From positions 62,001 to 126,000 of the forward strand of contig NZ_QFWJ01000005.1 of the NCBI RefSeq assembly GCF_003336805.1: 64,000 nt of DNA. The letters run 5' to 3'. How positions within the stretch are numbered: the first letter of the stretch is position 1; every line of letters begins with the position of its first letter. The notes under the pieces were generated by a model, which was not told the DNA's origin, ran no database searches, and was given only the letters and a program-made list of their open reading frames with translations. Both the position numbers and the translations under genes were made by a program. This document shows, one piece after another, positions 25,038 through 34,379 of the stretch. Source of the stretch: Marinospirillum perlucidum. Its GTDB lineage: Bacteria > Pseudomonadota > Gammaproteobacteria > Pseudomonadales > Halomonadaceae.

Positions 25038-26842
25038 GCAGTATTTTGAACGCCAGTCAGCTGGATGCCTCCGGGCGCAGGGTTGTGGTGGATCCGGTGA
25101 CCCGGATCGAAGGGCATATGCGTTGTGAAGTCAATGTTGATGACCAGAATATCATTCGCAATGCAGTCTCCACCGGCACCATGTGGCGTGGCCTGGAAGT
25201 CATCCTGAAAGGTCGTGACCCGCGTGATGCCTGGGCCTTTGTTGAGCGTATCTGTGGTGTTTGTACCGGTACCCACGCCCTGACTTCGGTTCGCGCTGTG
25301 GAAGATGCCCTGGACATTGATATTCCCTACAACGCCCATCTGATCCGTCACCTGATGGATAAAACACTGCAGGTGCATGACCATATCGTGCACTTCTATC
25401 ATCTGCATGCCCTGGATTGGGTGAATCCGGTCAATGCCTTGAGAGCCGACCCACGCAAGACCTCCGAATTGCAGAAGATGGTTTCTCCCAGCAATCCCAA
25501 ATCCAGCCCCGGCTACTTCAGTGACCTGCAAAATCGTCTGAAGAAGTTTGTGTCCGGTGGCCAGTTGGGTATCTTTGCCAATGGCTACTGGGATAATCCG
25601 GCTTACAAACTATCGCCAGAAGCGGACCTGATGGCCGTGGCCCACTATCTGGAAGCCCTGGATATGCAGAAGGATATCGTCAAGATCCACACCATCTTCG
25701 GCGGTAAGAACCCTCACCCCAACTACCTGGTCGGTGGGGTGGCCTGTGCCATTAACCTGAATGACACGGGATCGGCCGGTGCGCCGGTGAATATGAACAG
25801 CCTCAATTTTGTTCTTCAGCGCATCAAGGAGGCCCAGGCCTTTGTCGAGCAGGTTTACCTGCCGGATGTTCTGGCCATAGCCAGCTCCTACAAGGATTGG
25901 CTCTACGGGGGTGGTCTGGCTTCCGAGAACCTGCTGTCTTTCGGTACCTATACCCAGACACCAGGCGACAAGTCCACCGACCTGCTGCCTGCCGGGGCGA
26001 TTGTTAATGGCAACTGGGATGAAGTCCTGCCCGTGGATGTACGCGATCCCGAGCAGATCCAGGAATTTGTTTCCCACTCCTGGTACAGCTATGCCGATGA
26101 AACTCAGGGTCTGCATCCCTGGGATGGCGTTACCGAGCCCAACTTTGAGTTGGGTGCCAATACCCGCGGAACCCGGACCAACATCGAGCAGATCGATGAA
26201 AGCCACAAGTACAGCTGGATCAAGGCACCCCGCTGGCGCGGTCATGCCATGGAAGTCGGTCCTTTGGCCCGCTACATAATTGCCTATGCCTCCGGTCGCG
26301 AATACGTTCAGGAGCAGGTCAATCGTTCCCTGTCCGCCTTCAATCAGAACACCGGTCTGAATGTCGGCCTCAAGCCCTTCCTGGCCTCCACTCTGGGTCG
26401 CACCCTGGCGCGTGCCCTGGAATGCCAGTACTGCGCGGATACCATGGAAGATGACTGGCATGCCCTGGTCAATAACATCAAGAATGGCGATACCGCGACA
26501 GCCAATACCGAGAAGTGGGAGCCTTCCACTTGGCCCAAGGAAGCCAAGGGTGTGGGGATCAATGAAGCACCTCGCGGTGCCCTGGGTCACTGGATCAAGA
26601 TCAAGGATGGCAAGATCGATAGCTATCAGGCGGTGGTGCCCACTACCTGGAATGCTTCGCCTCGGGATAACGAAGGCAATATCGGTGCCTATGAGGCTGC
26701 CCTGCTGAATACGCCCATGGAGCGTCCCGATGAGCCGGTCGAAATCCTGCGCACCCTGCACAGCTTTGATCCCTGCCTGGCCTGTTCGACGCATGTGATG
26801 TCACCGGAAGGACAGGAAATCACCCAGGTCAAAATCCGCTAA
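25034..26842 (+). CDS. hupL: Uptake [NiFe]-hydrogenase large subunit
   Basis: This catalytic subunit carries the Ni-Fe(CN)2CO site. It is 602 residues. The L1 motif [10 protein letters not shown] holds Cys74 and Cys77; the L2 motif DPCLACSTH holds Cys581 and Cys584. After His587 there is a 15-residue C-terminal peptide ([15 protein letters not shown]) that the endopeptidase HupD removes after nickel insertion. It is exported with HupS through the Tat pathway as a folded pair. It overlaps hupS and is followed 12 bases later by hupC. Confidence 0.97.
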   Translation: MSSILNASQLDASGRRVVVDPVTRIEGHMRCEVNVDDQNIIRNAVSTGTMWRGLEVILKGRDPRDAWAFVERICGVCTGTHALTSVRAVEDALDIDIPYNAHLIRHLMDKTLQVHDHIVHFYHLHALDWVNPVNALRADPRKTSELQKMVSPSNPKSSPGYFSDLQNRLKKFVSGGQLGIFANGYWDNPAYKLSPEADLMAVAHYLEALDMQKDIVKIHTIFGGKNPHPNYLVGGVACAINLNDTGSAGAPVNMNSLNFVLQRIKEAQAFVEQVYLPDVLAIASSYKDWLYGGGLASENLLSFGTYTQTPGDKSTDLLPAGAIVNGNWDEVLPVDVRDPEQIQEFVSHSWYSYADETQGLHPWDGVTEPNFELGANTRGTRTNIEQIDESHKYSWIKAPRWRGHAMEVGPLARYIIAYASGREYVQEQVNRSLSAFNQNTGLNVGLKPFLASTLGRTLARALECQYCADTMEDDWHALVNNIKNGDTATANTEKWEPSTWPKEAKGVGINEAPRGALGHWIKIKDGKIDSYQAVVPTTWNASPRDNEGNIGAYEAALLNTPMERPDEPVEILRTLHSFDPCLACSTHVMSPEGQEITQVKIR

Positions 26843-26854
26843 GGAGGCAAGATC

Positions 26855-27577
26855 ATGGCGTTGGAAAAAAACTTGGCTCCCGGAGATTCCGAGGAGAAGG
26901 TGCGCCGCCAGACGGCCGTTTATGTGTATGAGGCGCCGTTGCGCCTCTGGCACTGGGTTACTGTCCTGAGTGTGCTGGTGTTGGGGGTGACGGGTTTTCT
27001 GATCGGTCGTCCTCTGCCCAGTGTACCGGGGGAGGCCATCGATAATTACCTGATGGGTTATATCCGCTTTGCCCATTTCAGTGCAGGCTACGTGGTAACG
27101 ATTGCTTTTATTGGTCGCATCTACTGGGCTTTTGTGGGTAATCATCACGCACGTGAACTGTTTATTCTGCCGGTGCACCGCAAGCGCTGGTGGAGTGAGC
27201 TGTGGCACGAGATCCGCTGGTATCTGTTTCTGGCCAAAACACCCAAGAAGTACATCGGTCACAACCCGCTGGGGCAACTGGCCATGTTCTGCTTCTTCGT
27301 GGTGGGTATGACCTTCATGATCTTTACCGGTTTTGCCCTCTATTCCGAGGGGGCCGGTGTCGGTAGTTGGCAGGATCAGGTGTTTGGTTGGGTGATTCCG
27401 CTGTTTGGTCAGAGTCAGGATGTACATACCTGGCATCGCCTGGGCATGTGGTTCCTGGTGATCTTTATCATGACCCATATCTATGTGGCCGTGCGTGAAG
27501 ACATCATGTCGCGCCAGTCGTTGATCTCCACCATGGTGGGTGGCTGGCGGATGTTCAAGGATGATCGCCCGGATTAG
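26855..27577 (+). CDS. hupC: Ni/Fe-hydrogenase b-type cytochrome subunit
   Basis: This is the diheme cytochrome b that anchors HupSL to the membrane and passes electrons to quinone. It is 240 residues, with four membrane spans. Candidate heme histidines are in PLRLWHWVTVLSVLVLG, IRFAHFSAGYV, and HTWHRLGMWFLVIFIMTHIYVA near the C-terminus. AAGGAGG precedes the ATG. It ends the hupSLC unit; 175 bases and a sigma-54 promoter separate it from hupD. Confidence 0.95.
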   Translation: MALEKNLAPGDSEEKVRRQTAVYVYEAPLRLWHWVTVLSVLVLGVTGFLIGRPLPSVPGEAIDNYLMGYIRFAHFSAGYVVTIAFIGRIYWAFVGNHHARELFILPVHRKRWWSELWHEIRWYLFLAKTPKKYIGHNPLGQLAMFCFFVVGMTFMIFTGFALYSEGAGVGSWQDQVFGWVIPLFGQSQDVHTWHRLGMWFLVIFIMTHIYVAVREDIMSRQSLISTMVGGWRMFKDDRPD

Positions 27578-27702
27578 TGTGGATAGTTGCTAATCGTTTT
27601 GCTGCTCAAGTGGAATCTTTTCTTCCGCTTGGGCGGTAAGCCTTCGAAGTGTCTCGGCTTTGCATCCCCGCAGGCCCGCCTTTTATTGCACTTTTATTTC
27701 TC

Positions 27703-27718
27703 TGGCATGCTACTTGCT
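27703..27718 (+). promoter_or_regulatory. Sigma-54 (-24/-12) promoter of the hupD maturation operon
   Basis: TGGCATGCTACTTGCT is a near-perfect match to TGGCAC-N5-TTGCW, with GG-N10-GC spacing. The start of transcription would be near 27729, giving a leader of about 24 bases before the hupD ATG at 27753. Confidence 0.82.
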
Positions 27719-27752
27719 CAACTTCATGTAAAAAACATGATTGAGGACAGGC

Positions 27753-28376
27753 ATGGCCGATCAATTTCTTCTGCTGGGTATCGGTAATCTACTCTGGGCC
27801 GATGAGGGCTTTGGCGTTCGCTGCGTCGAACAGCTCAACCAGCGCTACACCTTTCCCGAAAATGTCACCCTGATGGATGGTGGAACCCAGGGGATCTACC
27901 TGGTTCAGCACGTTCAGCAGGCTACCTGCCTCGTGGTTTTTGATGCCATTGATTACGGTCTGGAGCCGGGGACGTTCAAGCTGGTTCATAACGAGGAAGT
28001 GCCTAAGTTTATGGGGGCTAAAAAAATGAGCCTGCATCAAACCGGCTTCCAGGAAGTTCTGGCCATGGCTGAACTCACCGGTTCCTATCCGAATGAACTC
28101 CTGCTGATCGGTGTTCAGCCTGAAGAGCTGGATGATTTTGGTGGCAGTCTGAGGCCTCGCGTCCGGGATCAATTGGAGCCAGCCCTTCAACATGCTCTGG
28201 ATTATCTGGCGGCCAGAGGGGTCGAGGTAAAACCCCGAGTCGAGGGTGAAAGCGCTCTGGGACCGGAGGAGCTGCAACTGGATCGCTATGAAACCCAGCG
28301 CCCCGCCGAACAGGAAGCCTACCGCTACGGCGATCCGCGTTTTATTCCTGCTACTGCGCTCAAGGAGGAGAGCTGA
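27753..28376 (+). CDS. hupD: Hydrogenase maturation endopeptidase
   Basis: This protease removes the C-terminal peptide of HupL after nickel insertion. It is 207 residues. Conserved motifs are LGIGNLLWADEGFGVRC (the Glu/Asp near residue 16 ligates nickel in the family), DGGTQG, and VFDAIDYG with a second acidic ligand, followed by HQTGFQEVL. ATG 27753 is preceded by GAGGAC; the frame is open 12 bases further upstream. The C-terminal 50 residues (VEGESALGPEELQLDRYETQ) extend beyond the core and resemble those of HoxM-type proteases. The stop overlaps hupF. Confidence 0.95.
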   Translation: MADQFLLLGIGNLLWADEGFGVRCVEQLNQRYTFPENVTLMDGGTQGIYLVQHVQQATCLVVFDAIDYGLEPGTFKLVHNEEVPKFMGAKKMSLHQTGFQEVLAMAELTGSYPNELLLIGVQPEELDDFGGSLRPRVRDQLEPALQHALDYLAARGVEVKPRVEGESALGPEELQLDRYETQRPAEQEAYRYGDPRFIPATALKEES

Positions 28377-28675
28377 TGTGCATCGGTTATCCCCAGCAGG
28401 TGGAAGTGGTTGAGGAATCCCGAGCACTTTGCCGCTCGGGCGACCAGCAGCAGTGGGTGGATACCCGCCTGGTTGAAGCCTGTGTCCCGGGTGACTGGTT
28501 GCTGGTTTTTCATGGCGCTGCCCGGGAAAAATTGAGTGAACAAAGAGCCCACCAGGTCAGTCAGGCTCTGGCTGCTTTGGTGGCTGCCGAGCAGGGAGAT
28601 CACCAGGCCATTGATCATCTTTTTGCGGATCTGGTCGATCGAGAGCCCCAGCTTCCCCCGCATCTACAAAAATAA
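28376..28675 (+). CDS. hupF: HypC/HupF-type hydrogenase assembly chaperone
   Basis: This 99-residue relative of HypC begins MCIGYPQQVEVV with the essential Cys2 and has the DTRLVEACVPGDWLLVFHGAA core beta barrel. In HupF proteins of rhizobia it protects HupL during maturation under oxygen. The C-terminal extension (about 55-99, AHQVSQALAALVAAEQGD) distinguishes it from the HypC encoded at 36714. The TGATG overlap with hupD implies coupling. Confidence 0.92.
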   Translation: MCIGYPQQVEVVEESRALCRSGDQQQWVDTRLVEACVPGDWLLVFHGAAREKLSEQRAHQVSQALAALVAAEQGDHQAIDHLFADLVDREPQLPPHLQK

Positions 28676-28692
28676 TTTTCAGGAGTTTCTTG

Positions 28693-29103
28693 ATGTCTCA
28701 TCCTCTTCTAGACCGGCTCACCGGTGAGCTGGGTTACGCTTCGGTTACCCGTGAAAACCTGGATGCCTTCATCCTCTCCCAGCCGCTTACCCTACTATTT
28801 TTTGCCGGTTCTCCCGATCGCTTTCCCGAGACCCTGGATGTGGCGGTGATCCTGCCGGAAATTATCAAGGCTTTTCCCGATTTTCGTCCTGGCCTGGTGG
28901 AGTCTGCTTCTGCGGCTGAATTGCAAAAACGCTACGGTTTCAGTGTCTGGCCCACGCTGGTCTTTTTGCACCAGGGCCAATGCCTGGGGCAGCTGTCACG
29001 GGTGCAAAACTGGGATACCTACCTTAACTCCATTCAAGGCTGGCTGGATCAGCTGCCTGCCAGCGGTGAGACGGGCAAGATCCCGGCTTTCCACCTGAAT
29101 TAA
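28693..29103 (+). CDS. hupG: Hydrogenase-1 expression protein HyaE/HupG family
   Basis: This 136-residue protein of the HupG/HyaE/HoxO family has a thioredoxin-like fold (PLTLLFFAGSPDRFPE, then YGFSVWPTLVFLHQGQCLG). It lacks the CxxC redox pair. In the family it is a chaperone that holds HupS, probably via the Tat signal. ATG 28693 is used; the preceding TTG is in frame. AGGAG lies at 28681. The gene is in the hupDFGHIJK order known from rhizobia. Confidence 0.9.
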   Translation: MSHPLLDRLTGELGYASVTRENLDAFILSQPLTLLFFAGSPDRFPETLDVAVILPEIIKAFPDFRPGLVESASAAELQKRYGFSVWPTLVFLHQGQCLGQLSRVQNWDTYLNSIQGWLDQLPASGETGKIPAFHLN

Positions 29104-29122
29104 TACCGGGAGATTTTTTGTT

Positions 29123-29965
29123 ATGATGCAATCCATACCTGCTGTGCAACTGGGCCCGGAAGGGCAGGAGCCGGAAGAAGAGCTGGATTACCTGCCCCTG
29201 CCCAAGGAAATGCACACCTTTGAATTGCCGGTTTTTCCCGAGATCGGCGATCTGGATGCTTATCAACAGGCCGTTGCGGCGCTGGATGAACTGCAGACGC
29301 TCCTGGCCACGGCTCGGGTGGGTGAAGTCGGGGTTCTGGCTCTGGATCAACTTTCCAGCGATGAGATGACTCTGCTTCAAGAGCTGCTGGGTGAAGGTGA
29401 AGTGGCCATTCAGTTTCAGAACCCGCTTTTGCCGGAAATCCAGGAAACCCGTCTGGCCGGGGTCTGGTGGTTGCGCCAGAAAAACAATCAGGGTTGGCGG
29501 CAATGGCTGGAAGTGGCTTCAGTGCCTGCCGCGGTGTTGCAGGAAACCTTTGCCCGCTGTCAGCGACCCCAGGTCAAGCTGGAAGAAGCCGTTCATCAGT
29601 GCAATGCAGCGCCTTTGATTACCGAATTGCTAGAGGCTTCAGCGCTCTATGACCAGGCACCTGACGAGGTCAACAAGGTGATCAACCTCAGCCTGCTGCC
29701 CTTTTCTGCGGAGGATCATCAGTTGCTGGCGCGCTACCTGGGAACGGGTGAAACCCTGGTCCTGTCCCGTGGTTATGGCAACTGCCGGGTGACCAGTACC
29801 GCCACGCCCTGGATTTGGCGGGTACAATACTTTAATAACACCGACCAGCTGATTCTGGATGCTCTGGAAGTGACGGCCGTACCCGAAGTGGCTACCGCCG
29901 CTCAGGAAGATCTTGAAGATTCGGCTGAACGCCTGCGTGAAATCAAGGAGTTGCTGCATGCCTGA
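29123..29965 (+). CDS. hupH: Hydrogenase expression/formation protein HupH (HyaF/HoxQ)
   Basis: This 280-residue soluble protein is of the HupH/HyaF family, needed for small-subunit maturation. The N-terminus LDYLPLPKEMHTFELP is typical, and the C-terminal half has LSRGYGNCRVTSTATPWIWRVQYFNNTDQLILD split over the conserved region. Its exact activity is not known. It starts 19 bases after hupG, and its stop overlaps the rubredoxin gene start by 8 bases. Confidence 0.92.
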   Translation: MMQSIPAVQLGPEGQEPEEELDYLPLPKEMHTFELPVFPEIGDLDAYQQAVAALDELQTLLATARVGEVGVLALDQLSSDEMTLLQELLGEGEVAIQFQNPLLPEIQETRLAGVWWLRQKNNQGWRQWLEVASVPAAVLQETFARCQRPQVKLEEAVHQCNAAPLITELLEASALYDQAPDEVNKVINLSLLPFSAEDHQLLARYLGTGETLVLSRGYGNCRVTSTATPWIWRVQYFNNTDQLILDALEVTAVPEVATAAQEDLEDSAERLREIKELLHA

Positions 29966-30137
29966 AGACCGGGCTTATGAATGCCGTATCTGCCAGTATT
30001 GTTATGATCCGGCCCAGGGTGACCCTGAAGGGCAGGTGGCAGCCGGTACGGCCTTTGCGGACTTGCCCCAGGACTGGTTTTGCCCTGAATGCGGCGCAGA
30101 GCCGGAAACCTTCATGCCGGCACCGGATGCTGACTGA
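29958..30137 (+). CDS. hupI: Rubredoxin of the hydrogenase cluster
   Basis: This is a 59-residue rubredoxin. Four cysteines bind one iron: CRICQYC (CxxC) and CPECGAEPETF (CxxC). The aromatic core residues (Tyr, Trp-Phe in DWFCPEC) are kept. In oxygen-tolerant uptake hydrogenase systems, HupI/HoxR is needed for proximal-cluster assembly, which fits the six-cysteine HupS here. The start overlaps hupH and the stop overlaps hupJ. Confidence 0.95.
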   Translation: MPEDRAYECRICQYCYDPAQGDPEGQVAAGTAFADLPQDWFCPECGAEPETFMPAPDAD

Positions 30138-30607
30138 TGACAGGCGAGCAGATTACAGCCTGTTTTCAGCAGGCGGCCCGGCAGATGCAGGAGCTGCCTT
30201 TTTATAATCCGCAGTTGCAGGTGGAGCTGTTGGGCTGGCAGCCCATGGCTGCAGGTGGCTCCTTGGGGATTTTGATCACTCCCTGGAGCCTGCAATGCCT
30301 GGTGTTTCCGGGTGAGGCCGTGACGCTGCCCGCTTTTGGGCAAAGATTTCATCTCAAGCTGCCCAGCGGCGATTATGAATTCCAGGCGGCCTGGCAGGAA
30401 GAACTGGGTCGCTACGCCGTGGCCTCGCTGGAAACCGATTTGTTGCAATTCAATAGCCAGGCCGAAGTGCAGGCACTGGCCGAGGAAATTCTCCAGCTGC
30501 TTTTAGAACCGGAAACACCGGTTAAGACCCCTGAAAACCCCGAAAGAAGACAGCTTTTTGGACGCCTTCTGGGCCGGCAACCAGCGGGAGTGCAAGATCA
30601 TGCCTAG
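30137..30607 (+). CDS. hupJ: [NiFe]-hydrogenase assembly chaperone HupJ (HybE/HoxT family)
   Basis: This 156-residue protein is of the HybE/HupJ family. Recognisable parts are PFYNPQLQVELLGWQ near the N-terminus, then LGILITPWSLQCLVFP, and LKLPSGDYEF. The family members chaperone the large subunit or check small-subunit cluster loading before Tat export. The start codon overlaps the hupI stop; the stop overlaps the hupK start. Confidence 0.92.
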   Translation: MTGEQITACFQQAARQMQELPFYNPQLQVELLGWQPMAAGGSLGILITPWSLQCLVFPGEAVTLPAFGQRFHLKLPSGDYEFQAAWQEELGRYAVASLETDLLQFNSQAEVQALAEEILQLLLEPETPVKTPENPERRQLFGRLLGRQPAGVQDHA

Positions 30608-31637
30608 TCTCCAGTCTCTGACCGGACAGTTACAGCTACGTCTGGACTGGTCACGAAGTCGGATTCGCCGGGTTGAAGTGGAGCTTCAGCGCCCGCTGCA
30701 ACAGCTTTCCCGCTTGTGGACAGGACGCAGGCCGGAAGAAGTTCTGCAACTAATGCCCCTGACCTTTGCTGTTTGCTCCCTGGCCCAGCAGGCCGCCAGC
30801 GTGCAGGCACTGGAAGCGGCAACAGGCTGGGAAGCCGATCCAGCCATCCACGACTGGCGTCAGCAGGCCGTGCGTCTGGAGGCCCTGAGAGAAACCCTGT
30901 TGCTTTTGCACAGCTGGCAGCCCCAGGCTTGCCCGGACTCTTTCCTGCCCTGGTTGCAGGCCACTCAGCCGCTGCTGGGGCAATGGCAGTCAGTGATGGG
31001 CTTCCAGCAGCAGGGGCTACCCGAGCAGCTGGAGCAGCCAGCCGATCTGGAGTTGCTGTATCAAGAGCTTCTCCAGGCCGAGCAGCAGGTGCAACCGGGA
31101 GAGCAGTTGGCCTGTCCTTCCGTGGTTTTGTCCCCTGCTTCTTGCGAACCTTTGGAAGAAGAAGACTGGCCGCATCTTCTGGCTCAGCTACGCCGGGGTG
31201 ATGCTAGCGCTCATCTGGCCGGTGATCCGCGGGTCACCGGTTTGCCAGCCACCCGGAAGGCCAGTCAGGCCAACGATCAGGTCAGTCAGGCCTTTCTGTC
31301 GCTTCTGCACCAGGCGCAATCCCTGACCCGGGCCTTGATGGGCGAGGGTGAATTGCGCCAGTATCCGCCGCTGCCCCTGACCCGACCCGGAGAAGGCTGG
31401 GCCCGCGTCATGACGGCCCGGGGCTGGTTGATGCATCGGGTGGAAGTGGAAGCCGGGCGTATTGCCGGTTATCAGCTCCTGGCACCAACCGACTGGAATT
31501 TGCATCCTCAGGGGTTGCTCTTCCAGCAGCTGAAAAATCTGAAGGTGGACAAGGCCGACCTCCAGCCTCTGGCTTCGGCCCTGATGGCCTGCCAGTTTCC
31601 CTGTGTCGAGTCCCAGGTGGAGATCGAATATGCATGA
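30600..31637 (+). CDS. hupK: Hydrogenase accessory protein HupK (degenerate large-subunit homolog)
   Basis: This 345-residue HupK/HoxV protein is built like a hydrogenase large subunit but with broken metal sites. At the L1 position it has LMPLTFAVCSLAQQAA (one Cys) and near the C-terminus [17 protein letters not shown] (remnant of L2). It also has the RGWLMHRVEVEAGRIAGYQLLAPTDWN segment that parallels the GxLGHW...PTTWN region of HupL. In the family it is a scaffold for assembling the Fe(CN)2CO group. It overlaps hupJ and hypA by a few bases. Confidence 0.92.
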   Translation: MPSLQSLTGQLQLRLDWSRSRIRRVEVELQRPLQQLSRLWTGRRPEEVLQLMPLTFAVCSLAQQAASVQALEAATGWEADPAIHDWRQQAVRLEALRETLLLLHSWQPQACPDSFLPWLQATQPLLGQWQSVMGFQQQGLPEQLEQPADLELLYQELLQAEQQVQPGEQLACPSVVLSPASCEPLEEEDWPHLLAQLRRGDASAHLAGDPRVTGLPATRKASQANDQVSQAFLSLLHQAQSLTRALMGEGELRQYPPLPLTRPGEGWARVMTARGWLMHRVEVEAGRIAGYQLLAPTDWNLHPQGLLFQQLKNLKVDKADLQPLASALMACQFPCVESQVEIEYA

Positions 31638-31971
31638 AATGTCGATTGCTGAAGGGGTGATCCAGCTTCTGGAAGAACAGGCGCAGGCACAGCATTTTAG
31701 CCGGGTGAAAACCCTGTGGCTGGAAGTCGGCCCCCTGGCCAGTGTCGATGTCCAGGCGCTGAGCTTTTGTTTTGAGGCGGTCAGCCGCCATACGCTGGCT
31801 GAAGCCGCCACCCTGAATATCATCGAAGTACCGGGTCTGGCCTGGTGCCTGGGTTGTGAAGGCCAGGTTCCCATCCGCCAGAGGTTTGATGCCTGCCCCG
31901 ACTGCGGTAGTTATCAATTGCAGGTCATCCAGGGGGATGAGCTGCGCGTCAAAGAATTGGAGGTAGACTGA
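31630..31971 (+). CDS. hypA: Hydrogenase nickel-incorporation protein HypA
   Basis: This 113-residue zinc and nickel metallochaperone works with HypB. It starts [17 protein letters not shown], with His2 as the nickel ligand. The zinc site is CLGC...CPDC (CxxC-x14-CxxC). Its start overlaps the hupK stop, and hypB follows after 2 bases. Confidence 0.95.
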   Translation: MHEMSIAEGVIQLLEEQAQAQHFSRVKTLWLEVGPLASVDVQALSFCFEAVSRHTLAEAATLNIIEVPGLAWCLGCEGQVPIRQRFDACPDCGSYQLQVIQGDELRVKELEVD

Positions 31972-31973
31972 AC

Positions 31974-32894
31974 ATGTGTAGTGTATGTGGCTGTGCCGAA
32001 GGCGAAACCCGGATCGAGGGCGTGGATCATCATCACGGCCATCACCATCATGACCACCATCACGGGGAGCATCACCATCCGCATACCCCTGCTCCTGCGG
32101 CTGAGCCGCAGACGTCGCTGGCCAAAGACTGGCTGCATTATGGCCAGGGCGCTGCCCGGGCCCATGCACCGGGTCTGACCCAACAGAGAATGGTGCAGAT
32201 CGAGCAGGATATTCTGGGCAAGAACGACCGCTATGCCGCGGCCAACCGTGAAGAGTTTGCCCGCCGCTCTCTATTTGCCCTGAACCTGGTGTCCAGCCCC
32301 GGTTCGGGCAAGACCTCCCTGCTGACGCGTACGCTGCGCGAACTGGATCAGCGTTTTCCTCTGGCTGTTATCGAAGGTGATCAGCAGACCTCCCAGGATG
32401 CCGATCGCATTCGTGAAACCGGGGTGCAGGCGGTACAGGTGAATACCGGCAAGGGCTGCCATCTGGATGCTCACATGGTGGGTCATGCCCTGGAACAGCT
32501 GGAGGCTCTCAAGGGTGGCCTGCTGTTTATCGAAAACGTGGGCAATCTGGTTTGTCCGGCAGCCTTTGATCTGGGTGAGGCCCACAAGGTGGCCATCCTT
32601 TCGGTCACTGAAGGGGAAGACAAGCCGATCAAATACCCGGACATGTTCCATGCGGCCGATCTGCTGCTGCTCAACAAGGTGGACCTGCTGCCGCATCTGG
32701 ATTTTGATGTCGAGGCCTGCATTGATTATGCTCGCCGGGTCAAACCGGATATCCAGGTAATACAGGTTTCTGCCCGTAGCGGAGAGGGCATGCAAGCCTG
32801 GATCGACTGGCTGCTGGAAGGACGAGCCCGCCTGATCAACCAGCGCCTGCAACAGCTGGAAGACGAAACCCAGGCCCTCAAGGCATTGCTGTAA
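31974..32894 (+). CDS. hypB: Hydrogenase nickel-incorporation GTPase HypB, histidine-rich
   Basis: This 306-residue GTPase delivers nickel to the HupL and HupV precursors. The N-terminus [11 protein letters not shown] carries the CxxCGC high-affinity nickel motif. A histidine run ([19 protein letters not shown], residues 18-36) for nickel storage follows. The G domain has [15 protein letters not shown] (Walker A), a metal-site Cys-His in [19 protein letters not shown] and NKVDL. Confidence 0.96.
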   Translation: MCSVCGCAEGETRIEGVDHHHGHHHHDHHHGEHHHPHTPAPAAEPQTSLAKDWLHYGQGAARAHAPGLTQQRMVQIEQDILGKNDRYAAANREEFARRSLFALNLVSSPGSGKTSLLTRTLRELDQRFPLAVIEGDQQTSQDADRIRETGVQAVQVNTGKGCHLDAHMVGHALEQLEALKGGLLFIENVGNLVCPAAFDLGEAHKVAILSVTEGEDKPIKYPDMFHAADLLLLNKVDLLPHLDFDVEACIDYARRVKPDIQVIQVSARSGEGMQAWIDWLLEGRARLINQRLQQLEDETQALKALL

Positions 32895-32927
32895 CTGGCA
32901 AGTTCAATAACAACAAAGGCTGGTTAG

Positions 32928-34379
32928 ATGTCTGCAAAAAAACTGCCCCGAGTCCTCTGTGTGGATGACGAAATCCGCTCGCTGGAAACCCTGGAGCGGA
33001 CGCTGGATGAAGAATTTGAAGTCCTTCTGGCATCCAGCGCTGCTGAGGCCATGCAGTGGCTGGAAAAAGAGGAGGTGGATGTTCTTCTCTGTGACCAGCG
33101 GATGCCGGATGAAACCGGCGTGGCTTTTTTGACCCGTGTGCGTGAGCTCTGGCCGCAGACGGCACGTCTGATCCTGTCCGGCTACACCGAATCGGAAGAC
33201 ATCATTCGTGGTTTGAACGAGGCGGGTATTTTCCAGTATCTGACCAAACCCTGGCACCCGGAGCAGCTACTCTTGGCCGTACGCAATGCCAGCCAGCTGG
33301 TTAGCCTGCAGAAGGAAAATACCCAACTGGCCACCGAGGTCAAGATGACCGGTCCCCAGCTGGAAAACCAGTTGGATGCCAAGAAGCAGCTGCTCAAGCA
33401 GCGTTTTTCCTTTGCCGAAATCATCCGCAGTGAAACCAGCCCGCTCAATGGCCTTTGTGATCAGCTGGCGCGTCTGGCCCCCTATGATATTCCCGTTTTG
33501 ATTACCGGCCCCTCGGGCAGTGGCAAGGAGCTTTTTGCCCGAGCCTTGCACTACAACAGTCTGAGGGCCGAAGCCCCCTTTGTGGTGGAAAACTGCGGGG
33601 CGCTCCCGGATGAGACCCTGGCCTCCGAGCTGTTTGGTCATCGCCGGGGGGCTTTTACCGGCGCTGTCAGTGACCACTCCGGCCTTTTTGAACAGGCTGA
33701 TGGCGGCAGTATTTTCCTGGATGAAATCGGGGATACCTCACCGGCTTTTCAGGTGATGCTACTGCGCGTTCTTCAGGAGCAGGAAATCCGGCGGATGGGC
33801 GAAAGCCGTAAGCGCCCGATCAATGTTCGCATCATTGCTGCCACCAACCGCGATCTGGAAGAAGAGGTGCGTCAGGGGCGTTTTCGCGAAGACCTCTATT
33901 ACCGTCTGGCCGGGGTTTCCCTGGAATTGCCGGGACTGGCTCACCGGCCCCAGGATATTCCGCTGCTGGCCGAACACTTTCTGGAGCTGGCCTGCCAGGC
34001 CTATGGTCGGGAAACCCGCGGGTTTAACGGGCAGGTGATGGAGTTGCTTCAGGCCTACCCCTGGCCGGGCAATGTGCGCGAGCTGCAACATGAGATCAAT
34101 CGTCTGTTGGTGCTCTCGGAAACCGAGGAACTGGAAGCTCACCTCTTGAGCCAGAAAATCCTGCGTTCCCATCCGCAGTTGGAACCCTCAGGATTACAAC
34201 CCCTGCTGGATCATCCCGGTTCCCTGAAAGAAAGAATCGAATTGCTGGAGCAGCAGCTGCTCAAGGAAAGCCTGATCCGCAACCGCTGGAACAAGAGCCG
34301 TGCAGCCAATGAACTGGGGCTTTCCCGCGTCGGCTTGCGGGCCAAGCTGGAACGCTACGGCCTGGAGTCGCCTGCATGA
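32928..34379 (+). CDS. hupR: NtrC-family response regulator HupR/HoxA, activator of hydrogenase genes
   Basis: This 483-residue response regulator has a receiver (phospho-acceptor Asp56 in VLLCDQRMPDE), an AAA+ sigma-54-interaction domain (Walker A GPSGSGKE; GAFTGA loop in HRRGAFTGAV; ATNRDLEEEV) and a C-terminal Fis-type HTH (NKSRAANELGLSRVGLRAKLERYGL). The intact GAFTGA loop and the -24/-12 promoters at 23853, 27703 and 40082 indicate sigma-54-dependent activation as in Ralstonia HoxA. Rhodobacter HupR instead works with sigma-70. The cognate kinase is HupT at 40291. Its place between hypB and the other hyp genes matches the Rhodobacter order. Confidence 0.94.
   Translation: MSAKKLPRVLCVDDEIRSLETLERTLDEEFEVLLASSAAEAMQWLEKEEVDVLLCDQRMPDETGVAFLTRVRELWPQTARLILSGYTESEDIIRGLNEAGIFQYLTKPWHPEQLLLAVRNASQLVSLQKENTQLATEVKMTGPQLENQLDAKKQLLKQRFSFAEIIRSETSPLNGLCDQLARLAPYDIPVLITGPSGSGKELFARALHYNSLRAEAPFVVENCGALPDETLASELFGHRRGAFTGAVSDHSGLFEQADGGSIFLDEIGDTSPAFQVMLLRVLQEQEIRRMGESRKRPINVRIIAATNRDLEEEVRQGRFREDLYYRLAGVSLELPGLAHRPQDIPLLAEHFLELACQAYGRETRGFNGQVMELLQAYPWPGNVRELQHEINRLLVLSETEELEAHLLSQKILRSHPQLEPSGLQPLLDHPGSLKERIELLEQQLLKESLIRNRWNKSRAANELGLSRVGLRAKLERYGLESPA

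Noticed and set aside
25610-26794. 394-codon open frame on the minus strand opposite hupL
   Set aside because: Antisense shadow of a highly conserved hydrogenase subunit.
30600-31637. A third hydrogenase large subunit
   Set aside because: The L1 and L2 cysteine pairs are incomplete; gene order identifies the scaffold HupK.
32025-32090. Short tandem repeat (CAT/CAC run)
   Set aside because: It encodes the histidine-rich nickel-binding stretch of HypB, a normal feature of the family.
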